A stretch of DNA of 41,574 bases. It comes from Haplomitrium mnioides. Lineage: Eukaryota > Marchantiophyta > Haplomitriopsida > Calobryales. The DNA lies in NCBI GenBank assembly GCA_049999725.1, contig JBNGIS010020571.1, positions 1 to 41,574 of the forward strand, read 5' to 3'. The notes under the pieces were generated by a model, which searched no databases, was not told where the DNA came from, and was given only the letters and a program-made list of their open reading frames with translations. Positions 32,672-41,574 of the stretch are shown here, piece after piece; the first letter of the stretch is position 1; every line of letters starts with the position of its first letter. A program made the translations under genes and the position numbers.

Positions 32672-32834
32672 CTCTGAGGAAATAAATAGACTGATGTCTA
32701 TCATATTCCATGGCGATGCAATTTTACATCAGCTTAAGAACATAGACAAGGCCTGTGCCAGACCTAGAGCAGAGATCAAGGATTCAATTATGCTCTGTTG
32801 ATAATGGTCAATAAAAAAATTGTACAGAGCCTAC

Positions 32835-32953
32835 GGCTTCTGATAAACATTCACAAGAGCATCATCTCCTGGATGTTTAAGCTTTGCCGAAACTATGGGG
32901 CAGCTCAAAACACTCCGTATAATCTGCCGAAGAAGTTCGGTCGCAGAAGAAGG
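32835..32953 (-). CDS. Penultimate exon of gene D
   Basis: The acceptor TTTACAG and the donor CC|GTAGGC bound 119 bp. It encodes PSSATELLRQIIRSVLSCPI, then VSAKLKHPGDDALVNVYQK, and reads in phase into the terminal exon. An even shorter upstream exon of 28 bp (33008-33035, AHAHEYWM) is possible, with a CTTAG acceptor and a GTGAGC donor. LTR C begins 340 bp beyond, so the 5' part of the gene is probably separated or lost. Confidence 0.52.
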
Positions 32954-33373
32954 CTGTAAATTGAAAAGGCGTATGCTCCTCTTTCCTTCCTTTGTCTAAT
33001 AGCTCACCATCCAATACTCGTGGGCATGTGCGATTCTAAGACCACCAAAATGATGTATATTGCTTTGTCTTTGCAAAAAGATAAACAATCAAATCAAACA
33101 TTGTAACAAAAATGCAAGAGAAAACAAAAATAGAGAAATCAAAAAAATAAAAATGAAAGAACAACTCACCACATGCCATGATCGATTGCACAACAGACTT
33201 GTGAGCCCCTTCTCATTGTTCACTTCTTCATCCAGACATTCATTCACATCTCAACAACTTTTCTGATCAAATTCCAAAGTGAATTCCAGTGATCCTAAGT
33301 AGGATCCAGACTCAAAGTTTTACAATACAAGATCAAGTCTTGATATCTGAATTATACAGGGGATTTGTCCCAT
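32954..33373. other. Upstream flank of gene D, up to LTR C
   Basis: It holds the possible 28-bp exon at 33008-33035 and a possible exon on the - strand near 33175-33245 (NECLDEEVNNEKGL) with a GTGAGT donor. Neither is secure. AT-rich otherwise. Confidence 0.3.
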
Positions 33374-35603
33374 TGTCAGTCGGTGGTTTGGAGCACTAAA
33401 GCTTAATGCACGAAATCAGAAGCACCATTGGCCATATGTTCCCTTTGCGAGTGTGAAGGCCTCTCAAGAACAGTTGATAAGAGCAGGGCGCATGAGTCAT
33501 GGGAGGGAAACAAGATCATAGCGGAGGAGAGGAGGAAGGAATCAGGATTGCTAACCATAGGAGAGGCTACCTTTCAATATTCGAAGCAAGCTAGCGAGAA
33601 TCCGTAGGCCTCAAGAGGATGCGGGGATCGGAGCCTGGGGAGAAGGAAGAGAGTCGCCACCTATGGCGAAGCAATTGCAGGAGGAAGAAGGAGAAGGCTG
33701 AGCCGAAAAAGGGATTTGACGCAAGTTCGACCGACGGAGGAGCAAGCATGCACTGAAAGGGTGATTCAACACAGCTTTGGCATGACCAAGGGCGAAAGTT
33801 CCACGGGTCCAACCGCAACATCTGAAAGTTTGACAGGGCGATGAAGGGTCTTGTAGTTCCTATATCGAGCATTCAGAAAAGATAACGAAGGGAGCCACAT
33901 GCGCATGCATAGTTCTTATCTCGAGAGAAGGACGAAACGACAACATTGGCACAGTTCTTAGTCGGCGAGCAGAGTAAGGTCCGCATTGGCTCTACGGATG
34001 ACGTGGCGAGCACAGGGAGTCCGTGAGAAGGCTTTGGAAATGTAGCGCACTGGGGAGCAAGGTAAGGTTTCCACCGGTCAACTTTGGAAGATGGTCCGCG
34101 CGACGGTCCGCCTACCCCCTTACGAGGCGGCGTCGAACGGCGGCTTTCGGACGACGTGGCGACGCCAGGGACCCTGCAGCAGCTAACGGGACACGCGGCA
34201 GCAGAAGAAGGGCTCATTGGACTTCGGAAAAAGAGCGGGTCAACCACGGAAGGGAGAGTATGCGCGACAGTCAGCCTACCCCCTTGCGGGGCGGCGTCGG
34301 ACGGTGGTGCAGCGGGTGATGTGGCGAAAGGAGGGTGACTTGGTTTCTGCGGGGGCATATTTGGAGATTCTATGGACTACGTTCCACGGGGCGCTTCTGA
34401 ACTTTATTCCGAAGACCCGTTCAGACTCAGCCGCGGGAACCTACGGAATCTTAACCGCAAGATTCCTCGGACTCCCCGTCAATTTTACCGTTGTACTTTC
34501 ATCATCACGAGACACGCGGCGTGCGCTACTTATCGGTTGGAACGGGATTAACAAGCGCGCGCCACGCGTCGTCACCTCCCAGCTCCAGGGAGCTAACGAG
34601 ATTAACGACCTTTCTTGGGATCGGGCTCGCGAGTTCAGTGCTCGCAAGGGGAGTATACCTTGGCGACCTTCGAATTCTTCAAGGTTGATGCACGGGCAAC
34701 CTTAGGGTGCGAGGCGACTGCATGCTAAGGGGAATCGCAACGAAGGTGGGCTGGAATGAGAATTCACTGACAAGACCACGTGAAGCAGGGGTACTCGCTT
34801 AAGGGGAACCGAGGGATTTAGAAGAGGACTGGGGGGAGACCCAAGTGACCTCATCCTTGCAGGCGGACCAAGGCGGAGGGTGACTGATACGAGGTCTCGA
34901 TTGGATTCTAGCCGGCTATGACTTCGGAAGAGGCCACCATGGAAGGACTTGGGGTCGGCTCTGCATTTTTTGTGTAGGAGTATCAAGATCTGAGGACAAG
35001 GAAATCGCAACGAGGGGCGGCTGGGGTGGGAGTCCGAGTTATGACTTCGGGAGAGGCCGCCAAGTGAAGAGCTTGGGGTTGTCTCTGCCATTCCTTGTGC
35101 GCAGGTATCAGCCCAGAGTGTTCGGAGTACACTCTGGTGTAATTCTTCAAGTGGAGCTGAGAGGGGGAGGGGGGCTGCGCTAGTGCTGGTGCACTGCGTA
35201 GTAAGACCTGTCGAGGCTCGGGGTTGGAGTGAGCTACCTGCAGTTGGGAAAGCTGTCTTCCAGAGGTGGAAGTCAAAGAAACTCTCTTCCTATCTTAAGG
35301 AAGTAAAAACAAGGCTTCGTGCGAAGGAAGTTAAAAAACTATCTGGAGAGGAGGGTGTGTGGGTTGCTGGGTTGCAGTTGTAAGACAACGGGACTCATAA
35401 GGGAAGTATTTTTTAGTAGAAATCCATAGGGCCTTCAAGGACTCTGATCTCTCTTGCATATAGTGTGTAAATCATTTGTCTATATCTGTGTAGCTAGATT
35501 TCCTTTCTGCTTTGTGTCCCCTTGATTTGTTAGATTAGTGGACATCAAATCAGTTGAGCAGACCCTGGGAACAGCCTTGGAGGGGGAGTCCCATCCCTCG
35601 ACA
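33374..35603 (+). repeat. Long LTR, copy C (about 0.8 kb deleted)
   Basis: It starts TGTCAGTCGGTGGTTTGGAG and ends near CGACA at 35603. It matches LTRs A and B but lacks the block corresponding to about 18480-19340 of copy A. It retains the two subrepeats, the hairpin (35113-35137) and the final U5-like part. Its TATA box is degraded. It is the most diverged of the three copies and stands directly before a gag-protease interior. Confidence 0.82.
35113..35137 (+). promoter_or_regulatory. Conserved U3 hairpin (copy C)
   Basis: Nine-bp arms CCAGAGTGT/ACACTCTGG around a 7-nt loop (TCGGAGT). The same structure occurs in LTR A (20595-20619, loop TCGGAGG) and LTR B (24161-24185, arms CTAGAGTGT/ACACTCTAG). 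Role unknown. Confidence 0.6.
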
Positions 35604-36286
35604 CAAGTTCTGGTATCCTGGGGGTGAATGCTCTCTGTCCCTGATCCTTTGGCATAATTAGGAATTAGATCACATTAGGATAGTTAGGATAATCTGTTTT
35701 CAGTTCTGAGACAACCCTGAGAGGGCGAGTCCAGTCTTGTTGTATTATTCAGGTGTTGCAGGTCACCAGCACCTATTCTGCCCCAAGCACATATAAGGTG
35801 GCAAGGTCCCAGGTTTGGACCTTTGGAATATATGGAAAGAATTACACGAATGTTGGGTGTGATGAGTGTGGACTGGTTCTGAATGAATGAGTTGAGTTCA
35901 AACACAAGAAGAGTGAGTGGTGAACACAAGGATTATAAGGAAGGGGAAAGTCCTTAAGGCCTGAAAACAATAACTGGTAAGGGGTCATCTCAGAAAAGAA
36001 CCTGAAAGCTCGAAACCTGTCCTCCTCTGCACTCAAAACATGGCCTGAAAAGGTTAAGGCCTGAAAGATGGGAGCGACATGAATTTTTGGTGCTAGAAGG
36101 AGGACCAAAGGTTTGGAAAACCTGAGACCAACTCGAACTAGAGAGACCAGTGTGTGCACAAGAGACTCAAGTCAGTTGGTGAGAAGGCCACCTCTGAGAA
36201 ACAGAGCAACTGGAGGTTGAGCTTGTTAAGGAAGAGTGGCGGAAGGAAGGAACCCCTGGGTGGAAGTGGCAGTGGCCAGTGGAGGG
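35604..36286 (+). mobile_element. 5' leader of element C
   Basis: This untranslated stretch lies between LTR C and the gag start. A primer-site candidate (CTGGTATCCTGGGG) lies near 35610. It aligns with the leader after LTR B until about 36090, with a single copy of the 43-bp unit. No gene inside. Confidence 0.6.
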
Positions 36287-37579
36287 ATGGCCAACCAGGT
36301 GCCACCTTCTGGGCTTCGGGGAAGGTTCAAATACAGGTCCTTCAAGGGACGCCCGAAGGATGACCCAGATGCGTGGCTGGATGCCCTTGAGAACACTGCA
36401 ACAACAAATGGGGAAGCCTATATAAAGCTTGGAATCCTCTCGGCAATGTTGAAAGGAGAGGCTCAGCCCTGGTACAAGGACCTGCCAGATAACATCAAGA
36501 GGGACTGGCATGCGTTCAAGGCGGCCTTCATTGCAGAGTTCAAGGGGATTGGTGAAGAGACGGAAGCGCTGATCAAGATGGGTCAGCTTAGGATGAAAAA
36601 GAAGGAGTCTGTGAGGAAGTTCCTCCAACGCTTCAACAAGGTGGCAAGAAAGCTGAACCCTCCAACCACTGACGGAATGCTCACAACATGATTCCTGGCA
36701 ATGCTCCCCAGAGCCATTGGGACCTGGGTGCGCCAAACGGATCCACAGACTCTCGAGGAGGCAGTCAATGCAACCAGATCACATGTAAAGGCTGCCATCA
36801 CCAGTTCCCGAAGGAAGGCAAGGGCTAAATACGACTCTGATGATTCTTCGGGCACTTCGGACAGTGACGAGGAAACAGATCAGAGTTCCGAGTCCTCATC
36901 GGAAAGCGAGAATGAGTTGAGCAGTAGCAGCTCAGACGAGGACCGGTCATCCAGGAAGAAAAAGAAGAAGAAGGGCCTGAAAAAGAAGAAGCAAGCAAAG
37001 GAGAGTAGTCATCGCAAAGGCGCCAGCAAAGGAAGATACAAGAAAGCTGAACCCGAACCTGAGGTGAGCAGAAAGTCAGGGGAGAGGGATCAAATTGAGG
37101 AGCTGAGCGCCAAGATAGAGGCGATGAACATACTCTTGGCAGGAATTAAGCCGAAGGGCATGACCCTGCCAACCAAAAGAGTTGGTGTCTGGTGCGTCAG
37201 GTGCAAGCAGCATGGACATTCCCCCCAGGAATGTCCAAACGACACAAATGCTGTGCACTATGTGAGGGAAGAAGCACCGGAGTACATCAGGGAGGAAGTG
37301 GAGTATGCCTTGGAGGAGGCCCCAGACGTAGTATATCAGATCAGTGGGGGACCTCAAACAATTCTGAGCAGGCCAGCAGGAGGGAACACATGACCGGTAA
37401 ATCAGTGGGCTGCCCTACGGCCACCTTGGACCACCATCATGGTTTGTTGGAATTGTGGCCAGCCTGGCCACATTTCATCAAGCTGTCCTGAGCCACAAAA
37501 GAGCGGTTATGACCAACCACCTCCCTTGTGCGTCCAATGCAAAACAGAGGGGCATGTGGCGGTGAATTGTCCAAACTGA
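36287..37579 (+). pseudogene. gag: Ty3-type gag of element C (three CCHC knuckles), interrupted
   Basis: From ATG 36287 one frame runs to 38206, broken by TGA at 36689, 37391 and 37577. Order: the retrotransposon capsid domain (DDPDAWLDALENTA, AMLKGEAQPWYKDLPD, FKAAFIAEFKG, MGQLRMKKKESVRKFLQRFN); an acidic Ser/Asp/Glu stretch followed by a poly-Lys run (about 36830-37030); then knuckles CVRCKQHGHSPQEC (37195-), CWNCGQPGHISSSC (37445-) and CVQCKTEGHVAVNC (37530-). Gag packages element RNA into particles. All stops are TGA, which fits deamination-driven decay. The first knuckle is before the 37391 stop, the other two after it. Confidence 0.85.
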
Positions 37580-38206
37580 AGACCCGATGTTCCTCTAGGG
37601 CCCAGCGCGAATCCTCCTCCCCCCTTAAATGTCAATCTGATCACTCTAGACATGGAGGAGGAAGCTGAATTGCCAGGTTGGGAGACTCCAACTTCCGAAG
37701 AGTGTTTCCGAGTGGTGACCCGGGCAGGGGCGAGGGCCAAAGGTAAAAGCCAGAGGAAGTCAAGACGCAGGGCTGAGAAGAAAGTGGCTCGGGCGGCCTC
37801 GCCTCGAATTGATTCGGATTATCGGGGGGATAATAAAAAATGGTTCTACCTCGAGCAGCAGGACCATGTGAAAAAGCAATTGGCGGCTTTGGAGGCGCTG
37901 GAAGAGGAGTGGGCCGCCGAAGAGATCCTCAAGGAGGTCCGGAAGCCGCAGGGAGGAGCCCAGGAGAAGGTTGCAGCTGCGGAAGAGGGGGTGAAGCCCA
38001 GTCCCTACAACATTCAAGCGAACATAAGGAATTGTCCTATCACGGCCACAGTAGGCCAACTCCTCAAGGATAGCCCACTGTACCGGAGACAACTCCGTGA
38101 ATTGTTGATGGGTTTGAAGAGGAGGAGGAGGCTGCCCAAGGTGGGAGCTCCAGCAGACCTGCAACTAATCTGTGAAGACAAGGGGGCCCCAGAGATCGAC
38201 ATCTAG
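37580..38206 (+). pseudogene. Gag-protease linker region of element C
   Basis: It lies in the same frame as gag, after the 37577 TGA. Highly charged (AKGKSQRKSRRRAEKK, then LEEEWAAEEI), ending in a helical part (YNIQANIRNCPITATVGQLL, YRRQLRELLMGLKRRRRLP) before TAG 38204. A comparable helical linker precedes protease in other Ty3-type elements; the gag fragment at 40.9-41.6 kb has one too. The protease follows in the next frame. Confidence 0.6.
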
Positions 38207-38211
38207 ATCGC

Positions 38212-38880
38212 ATGGTGCACATTGTCTTTAGTGCCGTAGATGGAGGGGCAAGAGTCAACATTATGGTAGAGGAGACAGCGCACAAGCTAGGATTCATGGA
38301 ATTCCAGCCAACAGCTAGGATCATGAGGCTGGCGGATGGGTCACGAGTAAAATCACTGGGCTCTCTTCTTCAAATCCCAACCTTCATAGGGGGAAAAAAG
38401 TTCAAACTGAATTATCTGGTAATGCGACCCGCCAGAGCTTCTCCTTACCCGATGTTGATAGGAAGGCCATGGTTGTATGGGGCCAGAGTAATGCACAATA
38501 GGGGGAACTCCACATTGGTGTTCGGCCCCGACAAAACGACAGTGCACTATGGTCCAGTTCCTCACTTGGGGGAAACGCAGCCTGAGGTAGAGTACAACAG
38601 TGTGTGGCCCGAGGAAAAAGAGCACTCGGAGTACCACTACTGGGTACAGGTGCTGAGTGAAGCAACAGAGGGAGATCTGTTGGACGAGGGTGTGAAGTCT
38701 GTCCACCAAAGTAAATTCTCAGCCTACGACAGACCAGAGCACCAATGGAAATCCGCGGCAGATGGGGTCAAGGGTGGGGACACCAAAGGGTACCTCGACA
38801 AATGGAAGGGGTATAAGGATCAAAGGAAAAACGAGGGCCCAACTATGACCCCATCAAGAGTGTCTAGCAACCGCATGTAA
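38212..38880 (+). CDS. Retroviral-type aspartic protease domain of element C
   Basis: A single chain of 222 residues. The catalytic loop reads VDGGARVNIM (DGG form, as in many plant gag-asp proteases instead of DTG/DSG). The flap/strand region is MRLADGSRVKSLGSLLQIPT, and the hallmark C-terminal motif is YPMLIGRPWLYGARV. Only one half-site is present, as in dimeric retropepsins. It lies in frame +1 relative to gag, next to a TAG, so expression would need a frameshift or reflects a one-base change. The stretch after residue about 120 is unassigned. It ends at TAA 38878, with no reverse transcriptase after it. Confidence 0.75.
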   Translation: MVHIVFSAVDGGARVNIMVEETAHKLGFMEFQPTARIMRLADGSRVKSLGSLLQIPTFIGGKKFKLNYLVMRPARASPYPMLIGRPWLYGARVMHNRGNSTLVFGPDKTTVHYGPVPHLGETQPEVEYNSVWPEEKEHSEYHYWVQVLSEATEGDLLDEGVKSVHQSKFSAYDRPEHQWKSAADGVKGGDTKGYLDKWKGYKDQRKNEGPTMTPSRVSSNRM

Positions 38881-38943
38881 GTTGTTTGTGTGTGTGTGAG
38901 TGTGTGTTTTGCTGGGAGGGTGTTTTGTGAGGTTGTTTTGCAG
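38877..38943 (+). other. Candidate 67-nt intron at the 3' end of element C
   Basis: GTAAGTTG starts at 38877 and TTGTTTTGCAG ends at 38943, matching 21507-21577 in the other copy. It overlaps the TAA stop: unspliced RNA ends the ORF, while spliced RNA would extend it. Confidence 0.5.
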
Positions 38944-38969
38944 GAGATACAGAGTCGGGCCTGTGAAGC

Positions 38970-40150
38970 TAGAGGCTTCGTCGGTTTCTCCTCATGTGAC
39001 TTTGATGTTGAGTGCACATTGAATATGAGAGGTGGGTTGAAGTGTGGCTGCAATCATCCATACACAACAAAATCTACAAAGGAAGAATACTCAACAAAAA
39101 TATTTTGGAAATCCTCACTCTTTACTCCAAATGCTCTCACACAAATCACTCTTGCTCTCACCCTTCTAACTCTCAACACACTCCTCACTTTATGAAAGAC
39201 TACTCCTCAAGTGCTTCCCCTCCAATGAGTCTTCAAAATAGCTCCTCCAAGAGCTCCTCCAAGCGCTTCTCCAAAAGTCTCTCTCTCAAATCTAAAATCT
39301 CCAAATGAAAACCCAACCTAAACTCACGCCCTTCTCCTCTCTTCTCCTCCTACTTATATACTAGTCTAGATAATTACTAGGAGTAAAACTAAATATTCTA
39401 TCACCCTAGGTAAAGAATCTATGGTGGGTATCTCTCTAATTATTAATTCCTACAAGTGCTCCTCAAGTATCTCCACCTTTTGTTTTCTTCTTCAAGAAGA
39501 AGCTTTTCATTTGGAGCTTCTCTTGTCAAAGAATCTCAACAATTGGTCCAAGAATTTTCTACCTTGTATTTGTCCCTACAAACAATTCCTAAGATGATAC
39601 TTCGAGATTCTCTCAAAGAATAAGTCAAAGAACAAATTGACTTTTCTTGACTTTTTTCCTCTTTAGTCTGTTCTAGAAGAATCTCTATAAAAACATTAAT
39701 ACTAAGTCAATTTGCATGTACTATACCTTGTTGAAAAGCTAGTTAATTAAGATTTCTACTTATATAATAATATTTGTATTTTCTAATTTGTAGATACTCT
39801 ATGTTTTGACTTTTCCGTAGCTCACTTTTGTAACTTTGACCGGTTATAACTTCCGGTTTACAAGAGTTTTTTCACTTCTGTAAATTGGTACTAATTACTT
39901 AAGCACTATTATATTCCTGTACAGAAAATCAGCTTCTAAACAATTCTAATAAGAACAAAATTTACTCTGTACTCAATTCTACACATATTAAAGAAAACCG
40001 ATCAAATCTAAGTTTCTCCTAATAACTTCTAAGTCTTCTCCATACTTCATCAAAGTGCATCCCATGCTATGATAGGGGTTTAAGCACATTAAAATCTTTA
40101 CAAAACCATCCCATGCCTTCACATTTTACCTACCTTTAAGGTTTCACTCC
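38970..40150. repeat. AT-rich repeat debris
   Basis: Similarity to the long-LTR family ends near 38970. What follows includes a CTCC/AAGAGC-rich stretch (39220-39290), an AT-rich segment, and small + strand ORFs (38890-39195, 39012-39308) without domains. It lies where the 3' LTR of the - strand gypsy fragment (40155-40862) would be, but no borders could be set. Confidence 0.4.
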
Positions 40151-40154
40151 GCCC

Positions 40155-40862
40155 TCAGAGTGAGTTCTTCCTTACGAGCGTAAAATGGCTTCATCTTGTC
40201 ATAGTTCACCTGATCATAATGCATCCCTGTTAGCTCAGACAAGTCATAAGTGTAATTAGAATACACTTTCTACACAACAAAAGGTCCAAAGTACCTTGGT
40301 AAGAACTTCTTTTGTTTTCGCTTATAACGGATGGAGTCGAAGACCATCACCCAATCTCCTTGTTGAAACACCATTGGTCTTCTCTTCCCAAATTTCTTTT
40401 CATGACTCCTCTTTTGCTGGTCTTGGGCCTTGTGAATATTGACCTCAGCCATCACACGTGCTTTTTCGAGCTCCATCAATTGTTGGCTGCGAGTTCGTGT
40501 AGCCTTCTTCAAATTTCCTTCTTCATTTCTTTCCACACTTGTAGTTCTAAACGTAGGAATATCAAACTCAATAAGCAAGATTGATTCCAAACCATAAGTA
40601 AGGCAAAAAGGTGTATACCTAGTTGAAGCCTTTCTTGTGGTGCGATACTCCCAAACAATTGCATGGAGCCTCTTATCCCAAGTATGCTTAGCCCCCTCTA
40701 AATCCGCATCTTTCGCCAACATGTGACAAAGTGTAAAGTTGGTCCGCTCCGCCAATCCATTTGCATTTGGCTTGTATGATGTAGTCATTCGTTGCTTGAT
40801 AGAGAAATGCTCCAACATTGCTCGAGTGGCACCACTAACAAATGGTGAGCCTCTATGTTGAG
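40155..40862 (-). pseudogene. Ty3/gypsy integrase C-terminal part
   Basis: Reading downward from about 40862: the end of the integrase core (RGSPFVSGATRAMLEHFSIK, then TSYKPNANGLAERTN with the catalytic Glu), a helical stretch, and a C-terminal domain (QQGDWVMVFDSIRYKRKQKK, FLPRYFGPFVV). After TAG 40270 the frame goes on (YDLSELTGMHYDQVNYDKMK) to a second stop near 40158. Everything upstream (protease, RT, RNase H, first integrase half) is absent because an opposite-strand gag begins at about 40860. It is a different lineage from the integrase at 27.7-29.4 kb. Confidence 0.85.
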
Positions 40863-41574
40863 GAGTACATGCAAAAACTTGCTAGTACGCAAGTAGAGGC
40901 TGCCACCTATGGAATGGAGGTGGAGCGTGATTTTACCCAACACGTGAAAACTAGTGGGTTGTGGTCTTGTATGCTGTCTGGCATGGAAGGAGGAAACACA
41001 AAAAAGGAGGATTTGTTGAAGGTTGCCACGTCTATCAGAACTGCTACTGGATGGGATGATCCAATTGACACTCTTTCAGTACATGCCTACATTGCAAGAA
41101 ATCAGCATGAGGCACTTGTAGAAGAGAAAAGAAGGAGAGAGGAAGCAAATACCAGTGAAGAGAGGCCAGTTTCAAAGAGGCCACAAAGAGGAGAAAAGAC
41201 ACAACCTTCAAGGGAGGAACATATGGAAGATGTTTTACCTTCTACTTTGGAGAAAGGAAAAGCCAAAGAGAAGGAAAAAACCCCAGCATACAAGCTGCAA
41301 TCTGATATTGAGGTAGCTACAGATCTAAGAGGAGTATTGGAAGAGAGAGTGCTCAATGCCAAGATTGAGTTCACGTTAAGAGAGATTCTTGGCATCGCGA
41401 AGAAAGAATTTCATGATGCCATTATCAATACTATTAAGAGGAAAAGGCAATTGATTGGCAAGGCAGCCATGGCCAATGCTCTTGAGACAAGAGTAACCAA
41501 AAAAGAGGAGCTAGAATTAGCTCGATATTGCACCAATCATAAGGTGCGATTGGAGCAAGAGGATGAGAAATCCT
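40863..41574 (+). CDS. Gag-type reading frame of a Ty3-like element, runs off the window
   Basis: It is open from about 40839 to the end of the window, with no stop in over 240 codons. The first ATG (40842) lies in sequence shared with the - strand integrase, so the true 5' end is missing. It reads VEEYMQKLASTQVEAATYGM, then a Lys/Glu/Arg-rich hinge, then TPAYKLQSDIEVATDLRGVL, EERVLNAKIEFTLREILGIA and KKEFHDAIINTIKRKRQ. From memory this last block resembles the helical segment that precedes the aspartic protease in moss and lycophyte Ty3-type polyproteins. The frame looks intact, so this copy may be young. Confidence 0.6.

Overview
The window is nuclear DNA of a land plant. The one gene I recognise firmly is an NF-YB histone-fold subunit (complement 7759..8373). 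Its intron-free CDS, its N-terminus (MADSYGH then a [10 protein letters not shown] stretch) and its Gly/Met/Gln-rich tail look moss-like, so I infer a bryophyte with moderate confidence. GT-AG bounded exons, TTTAGGG-type motifs and the dominance of LTR retrotransposons agree with a plant. Two runs of N (10 and 100) mark assembly gaps.

Region 1 (1-18.0 kb) is the gene-bearing part. A candidate multi-exon gene (gene A) on the + strand runs through about 221-7553 and converges on NF-YB. Its best exon is 3726-4268, and it carries an in-frame duplication of 37 codons. The NF-YB promoter (8.4-8.9 kb) has a cluster of inverted repeats. Further along, two more multi-exon genes appear on the - strand: gene B (about 9.9-12.4 kb, three exons of whole-codon length) and gene C (about 12.76-17.9 kb, with a clear terminal exon and an in-frame TAG). 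A 374-codon ORF inside gene C territory carries a LINE ORF1p-like domain. I could not name genes A, B or C.

Region 2 (18.0-25.3 kb and 33.4-38.96 kb) holds three copies of a very long LTR (about 2.2-3.0 kb) from one family. Copies A and B flank an assembly gap plus a 3' internal end, and copy B is followed by a 5' leader. Copy C heads an internal region with a Ty3-type gag (three CCHC knuckles) and an aspartic protease, and then runs straight into the 3' terminal segment with no reverse transcriptase, RNase H or integrase. This looks like a non-autonomous gag-protease element, broken by three TGA codons and a frameshift. The family shares a short candidate intron at its 3' end, a U3 hairpin with a paired C-G to T-A difference, and internal subrepeats with a TGACGTGG-type core.

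Region 3 (25.3-33.4 kb) is a mosaic: a possible single exon, an AT-rich LTR-like block, a decayed Ty3/gypsy RNase H-integrase on the - strand, a 105-bp LTR-like unit with TGTTAT/ATAACA ends, a T-rich stretch, the 100-N gap, a regular 37-bp tandem repeat, and the 3' exons of an unrecognised gene whose 5' part is cut off by LTR C.

Region 4 (38.96-41.57 kb) is AT-rich repeat debris, then the integrase end of another Ty3/gypsy element on the - strand abutting an open gag-type reading frame on the + strand that runs off the window.
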